Assembly (NCBI RefSeq): GCF_000364445.2
Contig: NZ_CP043538.1
Location: 5,909,447 to 5,973,446, forward strand
Direction: 5' to 3'
Length of the DNA stretch: 64,000 nt
Source: Methylobacterium mesophilicum SR1.6/6
GTDB taxonomy: Bacteria > Pseudomonadota > Alphaproteobacteria > Rhizobiales > Beijerinckiaceae
A program made the position numbers and the translations under genes. How positions within the stretch are numbered: the first letter of the stretch is position 1; the number at the start of each line of letters is the position of its first letter. This document shows positions 52,369 to 61,241 of this stretch, in pieces. The notes below the pieces were generated by a model that was not told where the DNA came from, searched no databases, and was given only the letters and a program-made list of their open reading frames with translations.

Positions 52369-54255
52369 TCAGAAAAAGCCGATGGAGAACCAGGGGACGA
52401 GGATGATGACGAGCAGTCCGACCAGCAGGGCGAGGATGTAGCCGACGATGGGGCGCATGCCGGCGTCGGGGTGGATGCGGCTGATGGCGCAGGCGGCGTA
52501 GTAGCCGACGCCGAAGGGCGGGGCGAACAGGCCGATGCCCATGGCGAGGATCACCACCATGGCGTAGTGGACCTCGTGCACGCCCACCGCCCGGGCGATC
52601 GGGAACAGCAGCGGGCCGAACAGCACGATGGCCGGGATGCCCTCCAGCACCGAGCCCAGCACGATGAAGGCGGCGGCCGAGACGAACAGGAAGCCGAGCG
52701 CGCCGCCGGGCAGGCCCTTCATGACCTCGGCCAGCGTCTGCGAGAAGCCGGACTGGGTCAGCGCCCAGGCCATGCCGGTGGCCGCGCCGATGATCAGCAG
52801 GATCGCCCCCGACAGGGTCGCGGTGGTCACCAGCATCGGGTAGAGCCGCCGCCAGTCGAACTGGCGGTAGATCAGCAGGCCGGCCAGCGCGGCGTAGACG
52901 ATGCCGATGGTGGAGACCTCGGTGGCGGTGGCGATGCCCTCGACCACGGCGAAGCGGATCACGAAGGGCAGCGCCAGCGCCGGGATCGCCACCAGGAAGG
53001 CGCGGCCGATGACCCGCCCCGACGGTCGTGCCACGTGGCGCAGGTCCTCGCGGCGGTAGCGCCACCAGACCAGGGCGCAGAGGGTGAGGGCGAGCACGAG
53101 GCCGGGCAGGAGGCCGCCGGTGAACAGGGCGGTGATCGACACGCCGGTGACCGACCCGATGGTGATCAGCACGATCGAGGGCGGGATCGTCTCGGTCTGG
53201 GCGCCGGTGGTGGCGAGCAGAGCGACGAGGTCGCCCTCCTTGGCGCCCCGCGCCTTCATCTCGGGGAACAGCACGGGGGCGACGGCGGCCATGTCGGCGG
53301 CCTTGGAGCCGGAGATGCCGGAGACGAGGTACATGGCGCCGACCAGCACGTAGTGCAGGCCGCCGCGGACATGGCCGAGCAGGCTGGCCAGGAAGCCCAC
53401 CATGGCGCGGGCCATGCCGGTCATCTCGATCAGCAGGCCGAGGAACACGAACAGCGGCACGGCCAGCAGGATCAGGTGGCTCATGCCCTCGTCCATGCGG
53501 CCGACCACCACCATCGACGGGGCGTCGGTGGTCAGCGCGATGTAGGCGAAGGTCGAGAGGCCGAAGGCGAAGGCGATCGGCACGCCGGAGAACACCAGGC
53601 CGCCGACGCCGAGGACGAAGAAGACCATCAGGTTCAGGTTGCCCAGACCGATGAGCGTGGGCGACAGGACGGCGAGCCCGGCGGCGGCGCAGGCCCCGAG
53701 GAGGAGGGCCGCCCCGGTCAGGCGCCAGTCGCTCTCCTGCACGAGCCGCACGACGGCCGTCGCGAGCATCAGCGCGAACCCGACCGGCAGGGCGGCGGCG
53801 CGCCAGGTGTTGGCGAGATCGAGAGCCGGCGTGTGGACCCAGGATTCCTCGATCGCGAACTCGACGGCCGGCTCGAGCAGCAGCCCGACCAGGACGAGGC
53901 CCGAGACGATCGCCAGGGTCTCGAGGAAGGCCCGGGCGCGGGGCGAGGCCATGCCGACGAAGGCGGTCATGCGCATGTGCTCGCCGCGCCGGTAGGCGAT
54001 GACCGTGCCGAGCATGGCGAGCCACAGGAACAGGATCGAAGCCAATTCGTCAGACCAGACCAGAGGCCGGTGCAGAAGGTAGCGGCTGACGACGCCGGCC
54101 AGCAGGACCACGATCTCCAGGCCGACCAGGATCGCCGCCGGGATCTCGATCATCCGGCCGAGGGCGCGATCGAAGGCGCGGAGCCGGGACGGACCGGCCG
54201 CTGTCTCCAGGGATGCGGACGGAAGGGTCAGGTCAAGTTGCGCATCGAGCTGCAT
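52369..54255 (-). CDS. dctQM: TRAP transporter permease, fused small (DctQ) and large (DctM) subunits
   Basis: This 628-residue protein joins DctQ (about residues 30-195, four helices, with VWSDELASILFLWLAMLGTV) to DctM (about 205-628, with MDEGMSHLILLAVPLFVFLG, GISGSKAADMAAVAPVLFPE and GIGLFAPPFGVGYYAA). It uses a sodium gradient to import an organic acid or polyol delivered by DctP, which is encoded 10 bases upstream. Fused QM permeases are a known subclass. It is the last gene of a run with transketolase and SDR genes. Confidence 0.92.
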   Translation of the reverse strand: MQLDAQLDLTLPSASLETAAGPSRLRAFDRALGRMIEIPAAILVGLEIVVLLAGVVSRYLLHRPLVWSDELASILFLWLAMLGTVIAYRRGEHMRMTAFVGMASPRARAFLETLAIVSGLVLVGLLLEPAVEFAIEESWVHTPALDLANTWRAAALPVGFALMLATAVVRLVQESDWRLTGAALLLGACAAAGLAVLSPTLIGLGNLNLMVFFVLGVGGLVFSGVPIAFAFGLSTFAYIALTTDAPSMVVVGRMDEGMSHLILLAVPLFVFLGLLIEMTGMARAMVGFLASLLGHVRGGLHYVLVGAMYLVSGISGSKAADMAAVAPVLFPEMKARGAKEGDLVALLATTGAQTETIPPSIVLITIGSVTGVSITALFTGGLLPGLVLALTLCALVWWRYRREDLRHVARPSGRVIGRAFLVAIPALALPFVIRFAVVEGIATATEVSTIGIVYAALAGLLIYRQFDWRRLYPMLVTTATLSGAILLIIGAATGMAWALTQSGFSQTLAEVMKGLPGGALGFLFVSAAAFIVLGSVLEGIPAIVLFGPLLFPIARAVGVHEVHYAMVVILAMGIGLFAPPFGVGYYAACAISRIHPDAGMRPIVGYILALLVGLLVIILVPWFSIGFF

Positions 54256-54265
54256 GGCGGGCCCC

Positions 54266-55282
54266 TCACACGAGCTTTCCGGAGACGCTTTCGAGCTGGG
54301 CCCAGGCCTCGTCCCCGAGCTTGGCCTTCCAGTCCCTGTAGAAGTCGGTCTGCCCGAGGGCGTCGCGGAACGCCTCCCGGTCGGGATCGATGAAGCTCAG
54401 GCCCTTGGCGGCGAGCCTCGTGCGCAGGTTGGCGTTGAGCGCCACGATGTCGGCCCGCTCGTCGTCGGCCGATCGGTCGAGTTCGCGGGAGACGACGGCG
54501 CGCAGCGCCTCGGGCAGGCGCAGCCAGGCGCGCTTGTTGCCGAGGATCCAGTAGCCGTCCCAGATGTGGCCGGTCAGGCTGCAGCTCTTCTGGACCTCGT
54601 AGAGCCGCGTCGTCGCGGTGATCGGAAGCGGGTTCTCCTGACCCTCGACCACCTTGGTCTGCAGGGCCGAGTAGAGTTCGTTGAAGTTGATCGGTGTGGC
54701 GCCCGCGCTCAGCGCCCGGAACAGCGAGGTCTGCATCGGCGCCTGCGGCACGCGGATCTTGAAGCCGCGGAGATCGTCCGGGCTGCGGATCTCGCGGGTG
54801 GAGGCGGTGATGTGGCGGAAGCCGTTGTCCCAGACCTTCGACACGGTCAGGACCGGCGTGTGTCCGATCTGCTCGCGGACGTAGGTGCCGAGCGGCCCGT
54901 CCATGGCGGCCCAGACGCTGGGATAGTCCCGGAAGACGAAGCCGAGATTCGGCAGGGTCGCGACCGGCAGAAAGGTCGCCAGCACCGACGAGGCGAGGTT
55001 CAGGAACTCGACGGCGCCGCTGCGGACCTGGGCCAGCAGATCCGTGTCGCCTCCGAGCTGGTTGGCGGGGAACAGCCGGATCTCCAAGCGCCCGCTCGTC
55101 GCCTCGCGGATGCGCTCGGCGGCCTGCTGCGCGCGGATGTTGACCGGATGGGTCGGGTCCTGGCCGGTGGCGAGCTTGTAGACGAACTCCGCGGCCTCGG
55201 CGCGCCGGGTCAGGATGCCGAACAGCGGAAGGGCGGCCGCGCCCGCGATGAGGCCGCGGCGGCTGAGGAAGGCCTCTGGCAT
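54266..55282 (-). CDS. dctP: TRAP transporter substrate-binding protein DctP
   Basis: This 338-residue periplasmic protein starts at ATG 55282 with GGGAG upstream. It has a Tat-like leader (LSRRGLIAGAAALP) and the DctP fold: FVYKLATGQDPTHPVNIRAQ, IRLFPANQLGGDTDLLAQVR, RGFKIRVPQAPMQTSLFRAL with the carboxylate-binding arginine, and ELYSALQTKVVEGQENPL. The ligand is therefore probably an acidic compound, such as a sugar acid. It lies 177 bases after the transketolase C-subunit gene. Confidence 0.92.
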   Translation of the reverse strand: MPEAFLSRRGLIAGAAALPLFGILTRRAEAAEFVYKLATGQDPTHPVNIRAQQAAERIREATSGRLEIRLFPANQLGGDTDLLAQVRSGAVEFLNLASSVLATFLPVATLPNLGFVFRDYPSVWAAMDGPLGTYVREQIGHTPVLTVSKVWDNGFRHITASTREIRSPDDLRGFKIRVPQAPMQTSLFRALSAGATPINFNELYSALQTKVVEGQENPLPITATTRLYEVQKSCSLTGHIWDGYWILGNKRAWLRLPEALRAVVSRELDRSADDERADIVALNANLRTRLAAKGLSFIDPDREAFRDALGQTDFYRDWKAKLGDEAWAQLESVSGKLV

Positions 55283-55459
55283 GTTTCACTCCCTGGTGGT
55301 TCGGGCATGCCGTCCGGTCGCCGCCGTTCGCGGTCAGTCGGGATCGTCACCCGGTCTCGCCGGATGACCTCGCCGGATGGATGGTGCGCCGCCCGTGGCG
55401 CTCGTGGGATGGGGCTGGACGACGGGACAGGCCGAAGGCACGTCCCGCTTCAGGGTGGC

Positions 55460-56479
55460 TCAGAGCCAGCCGCGGATGCTGCGGGCCATGGCCTCGCTGG
55501 AGATCCCGTAGCGGTCGTGCAGGGTGGGCAGGGCGCCCGCGTCGAGGAACGCGTCGGGCAGGCCGACCTGGCGGTAGCCCGGCGGCACGGTGCCCGTGCG
55601 CAGGAGCAGCCCCGCCACGGCCTCGCCGAGCCCGCCGACCACGGAGTGGTTCTCGGCCACCACGACGAGCCGGCCGCCGCGACCGACCTCGCGCAGGATG
55701 GTCTCCTCGTCCAGCGGCTTGATGGTCGGGACGTGCAGGACCGCCACGTCGACGCGGTCGCGCTCCAGATCCTGCGCGACCTCCAGCGCCCGCATGGTCA
55801 TCAGCCCCGAGGCAATGATCAGCACGTCGCGCCCGTCGCGGATGGTCTTGGCCTTGCCCCACGTGAAGCTGTAGCCGTACTCGTCCAGCACGAGGGGAAC
55901 GTTGCCGCGCAGCAGCCGCAGGTAGACCGGCCCGTGATGCGCGACCATGGCGGGCACCACCTGCTCCAACTCGTGGGCGTCGCAGGGATCGAGGATCGTC
56001 AGGTTCGGCATGCCGCGGAAGATCGCGAGATCCTCGGTGGCCTGGTGGCTCGGGCCGTAGCCGGTGGTCAGGCCCGGCAGGGCGCAGGCGATCTTGACGT
56101 TGAGGTTCTCCTCGGCGATCGCGAGGCAGATGAAGTCGTAGGCCCGCCGCGCCGCGAACACCGCGTAGGTGGTGGCGATGGGGGTGAACCCCTCGCGGGC
56201 GAGGCCGGCCGCCGCGCTCATCAGGAGCTGCTCGGCCATGCCCATCTGGTAGAACCGGTCCGGATAGGCCTGCGCGAAGATGTGCAGGTCGGTGTACTTG
56301 GCCAAGTCCGCCGACAGTCCGACGATGTCGGGGCGCGTCTTCGCCAGTTCGACCAGGGCGTTCCCGAAGGGCGCCGGCTTGGTCCGCTGGCCGGGGGCGG
56401 CCAGCGAGGCGATCATCGCCGAGGTCTTGGCGCCGCCGCCCGCGCGCGGCGCGGGCTTCTCGTACTTCGAACGTCTCAC
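55460..56479 (-). CDS. Transketolase C-terminal subunit (split type)
   Basis: This 339-residue protein starts with GTG 56479 that overlaps the stop of the N-subunit gene (GTGA), with GGGAGG upstream. It contains the transketolase pyrimidine-binding domain (VGLSADLAKYTDLHIFAQAY, MGMAEQLLMSAAAGLAREGF with the catalytic glutamate, TTGYGPSHQATEDLAIFRGM) and the C-terminal domain (DVLIIASGLMTMRALEVAQD). Split transketolases of this length occur in specialised pathways, such as apulose-4-phosphate and sulfofructose transketolases. An extra basic segment of about 40 residues precedes the domain. Confidence 0.9.
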   Translation of the reverse strand: MRRSKYEKPAPRAGGGAKTSAMIASLAAPGQRTKPAPFGNALVELAKTRPDIVGLSADLAKYTDLHIFAQAYPDRFYQMGMAEQLLMSAAAGLAREGFTPIATTYAVFAARRAYDFICLAIAEENLNVKIACALPGLTTGYGPSHQATEDLAIFRGMPNLTILDPCDAHELEQVVPAMVAHHGPVYLRLLRGNVPLVLDEYGYSFTWGKAKTIRDGRDVLIIASGLMTMRALEVAQDLERDRVDVAVLHVPTIKPLDEETILREVGRGGRLVVVAENHSVVGGLGEAVAGLLLRTGTVPPGYRQVGLPDAFLDAGALPTLHDRYGISSEAMARSIRGWL

Positions 56480-57336
56480 TGGAGCCTCCCCTCGTCCAGA
56501 ACCGCCAGGGCCTGACGCCATTCGCTCGGCTCGACCCGCAGGAAGTGATTGCGCTCGCGCTCCTCCAGGAAGGGCACGCCCTTGGCCATCTTCGTGTCGC
56601 AGACCACGAGGCGCGGGCAGCGGCCGTCATGGGCGCGGGCGGTGTCGAAGGCCCGCACGAGCGCGTCGATGTTGTTGCCGTCGACGCGCTGGACGAACCA
56701 GCCGAACGCCTCGAATTTCGGCGCCAGCGGCTCGAAGTTCAGGACGCCGCGGGACGGCCCGTCGGCCTGCATGCCGTTGACGTCGACGAGGCCGATCAGG
56801 TTGTCGAGGCCGAAGCTCGACGCCGACATGGCCGCCTCCCAGGTCGAACCTTCGTCGAGTTCGCCGTCGGAGAACAGGTTGTAGACGAAGCTCTTGGACG
56901 CCTTCCGCTTGAGGCCGAGCGCCATCCCGACGGCGATGCCGAGACCGTGGCCGAGCGAGCCGCCGGTGATCTCCATGCCGGGCGTGTAGGCGGCCATGCC
57001 GGACATCGGCAGGCGGCTGTCGTCGCCGCCGTAGCTCGTCAGTTCGTCCTCGGGGAGGATGCCGGCCTCGATCAGCGCCGCGTAGAGGGCGATGGCGTAG
57101 TGGCCGATCGAGAGCAGGAAGCGGTCGCGGCCCTCCCATTCCGGATCCTCCGGACGGTAGGTCAGGGCGTGGAAGTAGCTCACCGCCAGCACGTCGGAGA
57201 TGCCGAGCGCCTGGGCGATGTAGCCCTGGCCCTGGACCTCGCCCATCAGAAGGGCGTTGCGGCGGATGCGGTAGGCGCGGTCGGCGAGCGACACGTTCGC
57301 GCGCTCGCGGGGTCGCGTATCGACGAGGGTGTCCAT
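56476..57336 (-). CDS. Transketolase N-terminal subunit (split type)
   Basis: This 286-residue protein binds thiamine diphosphate: GGSLGHGLGIAVGMALGLKR with the pyrophosphate-contacting histidine near residue 130, and SDGELDEGSTWEAAMSASSF continuing to LIGLVDVNGMQADG (the GDG-to-N type motif, here SDG). An N-terminal helix LADRAYRIRRNALLM is typical of split enzymes. It starts at ATG 57336, 20 bases after the SDR gene. With the C-subunit it transfers a two-carbon unit between a ketose (or sulfoketose) and an aldose; the substrate is likely that of the TRAP system after SDR oxidation. Confidence 0.91.
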   Translation of the reverse strand: MDTLVDTRPRERANVSLADRAYRIRRNALLMGEVQGQGYIAQALGISDVLAVSYFHALTYRPEDPEWEGRDRFLLSIGHYAIALYAALIEAGILPEDELTSYGGDDSRLPMSGMAAYTPGMEITGGSLGHGLGIAVGMALGLKRKASKSFVYNLFSDGELDEGSTWEAAMSASSFGLDNLIGLVDVNGMQADGPSRGVLNFEPLAPKFEAFGWFVQRVDGNNIDALVRAFDTARAHDGRCPRLVVCDTKMAKGVPFLEERERNHFLRVEPSEWRQALAVLDEGRLQ

Positions 57337-57356
57337 GGGTCCGATCTCTCCGCTCA

Positions 57357-58103
57357 GTGGATCAGCATGCCGCCGTTGACGTCGATGACCGTGCCGGTGA
57401 GGTAGGCCGACAGGTCGCTGGCGAGGAACAGGCAGGCATTCGCGACGTCCTCCGCGACGCCGAGACGGCCCAGCGGAATCGCCTTGATGATCTCGGCGCG
57501 CAGGTCGTCGGTGAGCTTGCCGCCGGTGATGTCGGTCTGAATCAGGCCGGGCGTCACCGAATTCACCCGGATCCCGTCCGCCCCGCATTCCCGCGCCATC
57601 GCCTTGGCGAGGCCGAGCACGCCCGCCTTGGCGGCGCTGTAGTGCGGGCCGCCGAAGATGCCGCCGCCGCGCTGGGCCGAGACCGAGGACATGCAGACGA
57701 TCGAGCCTGCGCGCTGGGTCCGCATGGCCGGGATCACCGCCTGGCTCATGTAGAGGGTGCCGCGCAGGTTCACGTCGGTGACGGCCTCGTAGTCGGCCGC
57801 CGCGATCTCCATCAGCTTCAGGGGCTGGGTGATGCCGGCATTGTTGACGAGGACGTCGATGCGGCCGGTCTGCGCGACCACCTCGTCGGCGGCCGCCTGG
57901 CAGGCTTTCCGGTCGGTGACGTCGCAGGCGAGGCCGAGATGCCCGGGGCCGATCTCGCGGGCCGCCGCCTCGGCCTGACCGGCCTCGAGGTCGAGGATGA
58001 CCACGCGGCCGCCTTGCGCCGCGAACACCCGGGCGGTGGCCTTGCCGATGCCGCGCGCCGAGGCGGCGCCGGTGATCACGCAGACTTTGTCCTTCAGAAG
58101 CAT
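57357..58103 (-). CDS. SDR family oxidoreductase
   Basis: This 248-residue classical short-chain dehydrogenase starts at ATG 58103 with GGGAGA upstream. It has TGAASARGIGKATAR (cofactor), DVLVNNAGITQP, the catalytic SSVSAQRGGGIFGGPHYSAAK (serine, then YxxxK) and ends GTVIDVNGGMLIH. An aspartate after the second strand (VVILDLEAG) favours NAD. It leads the run SDR-transketolase N and C-DctP-DctQM, so it probably oxidises the imported sugar, polyol or hydroxy acid. Confidence 0.91.
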
Positions 58104-58371
58104 GGTCGTCTCCCTCGTGCGCCGGAGGCTGAAGCCGTTCCGGCGCTCGGCCTGTTCCGAGACGGGAGATCGAAGCGCTCTGCGCGGGCGGCACGACCGG
58201 CCCGGCATGAGGCCCGTTCACCTGGCTGCGACCCGCGACGGGTTCGGCCGGCTCCGGATCGTTTCCTCTCATCTCGTTGCGCTGACGGTGCCGCAGACGG
58301 GCCGATGCGGCAAACGCGCAGATTTCAGCCCGGCATGAACAGAATTCATCCGGCGGCGCGCCGGCGCGTCG

Positions 58372-59268
58372 TCAGCGGATCTCGGGCGGCAGCGCGACGC
58401 CGAGTTCGTCGGCGAGCCAGCGCGCGAAGACGCGCAACGGCGTCCGCCGCCGCGTCACGCTCGGGAACACGAGATGGTGCCCGTTGTAGCGGACATTGGT
58501 GGCGTTCTCGGCGAGGGGAGCCACGAGGCGCCCGCTCGCGAGTTCCCGCTCGGCCAGCAACGTCGATTCGAGCGCCACCCCCAGGCCGTCGGCGGCGGCC
58601 GTGATGGCCAGGAAGCTGCGGTCGAACCGCAGCCCGGAGGGCGGGGGCGCGCGCAGGTCGTTGCGCTCGAACCAGACCGGCCAGCGCACGCGCTTGTTGT
58701 CGCTCTGGATCAGCGGCTGGCGGAGGAGGTCGGCCGGCTCGCGGATGCCGGCAGCCCGCGTCGGATCGCACAGAGGCGTCACCGTCTCCTGGCCGAGCGG
58801 CATGACGACGAGCCCTTCGCCGCGCGGCGGCCCGTACACGATGTCGGCGTCGAACTCGTCCGTGATGAAGCGGGCATAGTCCATGCCGGCGGCGAGCCGG
58901 ACCTCGAAATCGGGATGTCCGGCCATGAAGCGGGCGAGCCGCGGCGTCAGCCATTGCGCGGCGAAGCTCGGGGCGCAGTGCAGGCGCAGCAGCTGCGGCG
59001 CGCGGGTCGCCACGAGGTCGAAGCCGCGGTTCATCTCCTCGAGGGCACGGCTGACGTGGTCGAGGAGCGCTTCGCCCGCCGCCGTCAGGGCGATGCCGTG
59101 GCTGTCCCGCTCGAACAGCAGCACCCCGAGCGCCTGTTCCAGTTTGCGCACGGCGTGGCTGACGGCACTCGCCGTCAGGTTCAACTCGCCCGCCGCATCC
59201 TTGAACGAACGCCGCCGCGCGGCGGCCTCGAACGTGCGGACGGCGGAGAGCGGGACGGGCGGGCGCAT
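58372..59268 (-). CDS. LysR family transcriptional regulator, GcvA-like
   Basis: This 298-residue regulator has the GcvA/AmpR-type N-terminus (PLSAVRTFEAAARRRSFKDA, then LNLTASAVSHAVRKLEQALG) and effector domain (FAAQWLTPRLARFMAGHPDF). It starts at ATG 59268. It lies 268 bases upstream of the SDR-transketolase-TRAP run on the same strand and is the likely activator of it. Some 250-600 bases upstream are the hairpin repeats at 59524-59898. Confidence 0.88.
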   Translation of the reverse strand: MRPPVPLSAVRTFEAAARRRSFKDAAGELNLTASAVSHAVRKLEQALGVLLFERDSHGIALTAAGEALLDHVSRALEEMNRGFDLVATRAPQLLRLHCAPSFAAQWLTPRLARFMAGHPDFEVRLAAGMDYARFITDEFDADIVYGPPRGEGLVVMPLGQETVTPLCDPTRAAGIREPADLLRQPLIQSDNKRVRWPVWFERNDLRAPPPSGLRFDRSFLAITAAADGLGVALESTLLAERELASGRLVAPLAENATNVRYNGHHLVFPSVTRRRTPLRVFARWLADELGVALPPEIR

Positions 59269-59523
59269 TCAACCCACGATGATGCAGGGGCGCGCGTCTT
59301 GGCAACTGCCGCTGCCCGCACCGCCGTGTCGAGCCCTGAACCGTGGGCCGTTACGAGATCCGTCCGGACCAGCAGCGCCCGCCCCGCTGCCGTTCGGGAA
59401 GATCTCCCGGGGCCTGCAGGAACGACCAGCGCGGCTCCATCCGATGCGAATCGGCCGGTCCGTTCAAGCCCCGCGGCACGTCCCTGCGACGGACTCGTCG
59501 ATCACGGCGCTGCGTCGGCCAGG

Positions 59524-59576
59524 GCATCCACGCCCCCTCGTCGCTCTGAGGGGGAAGAGTCGCCGAAGGGGCGTGG
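59524..59576. repeat. Hairpin repeat, copy 1
   Basis: It begins GCATCCACGCCCCCTCG and ends CGAAGGGGCGTGG; the ends pair as CCACGCCCC with GGGGCGTGG. The opening GCATCCACGCCC is shared with copies 2 and 3. Confidence 0.65.
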
Positions 59577-59645
59577 AGAGCCAGCGCGAAGCTGGTGCCT
59601 GAGGTTAACCTGGGCGCGAAGAGATGAGATCTCACGACTTCGCCA

Positions 59646-59690
59646 GCATCCACGCCCGCCCGCGATCGCTGGGTGCCGAGCGGGCGGGCG
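59646..59690. repeat. Hairpin repeat, copy 2
   Basis: It begins GCATCCACGCCCGCCCGC and ends GCGGGCGGGCG, giving an 11-base stem CGCCCGCCCGC over GCGGGCGGGCG. The terminal GTGG of the other copies is lost. Confidence 0.65.
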
Positions 59691-59823
59691 CAGAAGGCCG
59701 GTCGCTCCCCCTCGAAGCGTCCCGGCGGGACAGGATAGAGCGCAAGTGTCGAGTTTCGTACAATCACGATCGGAAAGCGATGCGTGATCGCGCGGAGCTG
59801 TTGCCCACAGGCACCGTCTTCGC

Positions 59824-59898
59824 GTCTGGGCGGGATGTCTTGTCAGACGGCATCCACGCCCGCCCAGACCATCTGGAGGAAGCGTCGGGCGGGCGTGG
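59824..59898. repeat. Hairpin repeat, copy 3, with two mutually exclusive stems
   Basis: CCACGCCCGCCC (59854-59865) pairs with GGGCGGGCGTGG (59887-59898). The overlapping CCCGCCCAGAC (59859-59869) pairs equally well with GTCTGGGCGGG upstream (59824-59834). Both stems are perfect and share bases 59859-59865, so only one can form at a time. Confidence 0.65.
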
Positions 59899-60287
59899 CG
59901 CGTCGAGGCCGCCATCGACTGCCTCGGCGCTTGACGCTTAACATAGATCAATCGCCCGGCTGAATGACGACCGCGTGTGCGGGTCGGTCCAAGCGCCATC
60001 TGCGTCGCCGACGCGAACGGAATGCAGATCGCGCCCCGATCGCGTGCGGATGCGTCTCAGAGCACCACGGGACGGCAAGCTGAAGATCGCTCCGATCGCG
60101 TAGGCCTGCGGCTTCACCGATGTCCTGACGTTCAACCGCGGGTTCCGCCGACGCCTCGGCCTGTCGCGGTGCGATCTGTGGGCCGAGCGAGACTGATCCA
60201 AGCCATAGGGCTCGCTCTCAGCACAGGTGGTCGGCCACGCATGACGGCACCGCGGGACGCCCAGCCCGCAGGCGTCGCCTCGCAGGG

Positions 60288-61241
60288 TCACGGCAGCGTC
60301 CAGAAGATCAGGATCATGATCGCGTAGGCCGCGGCCAGAAGGAGCGCCCCCTGCAGGTCGATTCGGGCGCGTCGCTCCGGATCCGGGGAGAGCCACCAGC
60401 TGAGTCGCTTCGCGGCCCAGGGCACCATTCGGGAGGTGAGGAGCACGCTGAAGACGTTGCCGACGAACAGCGCGATCGGAAAATCCAGCTTCAGGGTTTG
60501 GGCGAGAATCGGCGTGCCGACGAGGAGCCCCCACAGGAACACGGTCGGGTAGAGCGTCAGCACGACGATCATGTTCATCTTCCACGCGGCCGGCGCGGCG
60601 CCGGCCGGTGCGACCTCGCGGAACCACTGCTCGAAGCCGCTCTGGACCGTCCGGGTGTGGAACTCCGCGGTGAGCGGCGCCGCCTCCGCGATCAGCGCGC
60701 GGCGCTGGGGGGAGGCGAGCCAAGCCTGGAGATTGGCGTCGCTGTCGAACCGCAGGATCGCGACGAAATCCTCCTGCACGCCCGGAACGGCCGGTTCGAA
60801 CCGGTAGCCCTGCAGGCCGCGCGCCTTCGATTGCGCGGCGGCCATCTTCTGCTCCCATCCCAGATAGGCCGCTTCCATCCCGGGCTTCACGCGGGTGCTG
60901 ATCACAGCGCTGACCGGCACGGTCCGGGCCGCGCTGGCCCTGTCGTTGACGATGTGGACGTCGTCGCGGCCCACCAGCATCGGCGCAGTCCCGGCGATGC
61001 GGGCCTGCCGCTCGGGAGAGGCGAGCCACGCCTTGGCGTGCTCCAGGGTGGCGAAGCGCTGGAGGATCACCCAATCCGCCTGCAGGGGCGGCCGCGGCGG
61101 CATCAGCTGCTGCTCGATGAAGCCCGGGAACGACGCGACGACCGCGTGGGTCCCGGCCTGCCACCGGGCGAAGGCGTCGGCGCTCTCCGGGTGGATGGTC
61201 GTCTGGGTCACGATACTGACCGACGTCGTTGTCCCGTTCAT
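60288..61241 (-). CDS. Tandem ABM (antibiotic biosynthesis monooxygenase) domain protein with membrane tail
   Basis: This 317-residue protein has two ABM ferredoxin-like domains: residues 5-100 (SIVTQTTIHPESADAFARWQ, VILQRFATLEHAKAWLASPE) and 108-205 (VSAVISTRVKPGMEAAYLGW, VAILRFDSDANLQAWLASPQ). Both repeat the LxxFxSxxxxxAWLASP segment. The last 95 residues carry three helices (NMIVVLTLYPTVFLWGLLVG, FPIALFVGNVFSVLLTSRMV, GALLLAAAYAIMILIFW). ABM domains degrade haem or oxidise quinones in some proteins; membrane-anchored tandem forms are uncharacterised. It starts at ATG 61241, which lacks a clear ribosome binding site. Confidence 0.83.
   Translation of the reverse strand: MNGTTTSVSIVTQTTIHPESADAFARWQAGTHAVVASFPGFIEQQLMPPRPPLQADWVILQRFATLEHAKAWLASPERQARIAGTAPMLVGRDDVHIVNDRASAARTVPVSAVISTRVKPGMEAAYLGWEQKMAAAQSKARGLQGYRFEPAVPGVQEDFVAILRFDSDANLQAWLASPQRRALIAEAAPLTAEFHTRTVQSGFEQWFREVAPAGAAPAAWKMNMIVVLTLYPTVFLWGLLVGTPILAQTLKLDFPIALFVGNVFSVLLTSRMVPWAAKRLSWWLSPDPERRARIDLQGALLLAAAYAIMILIFWTLP

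Larger units (their letters stand above)
59269..60287. other. Gene-poor region with three related hairpin repeats
   Basis: No gene is supported on either strand. The interval contains three copies of a hairpin repeat (59524-59576, 59646-59690, 59824-59898). The stretch 59940-60287 is open on both strands without ribosome binding sites or recognisable families. Confidence 0.55.
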
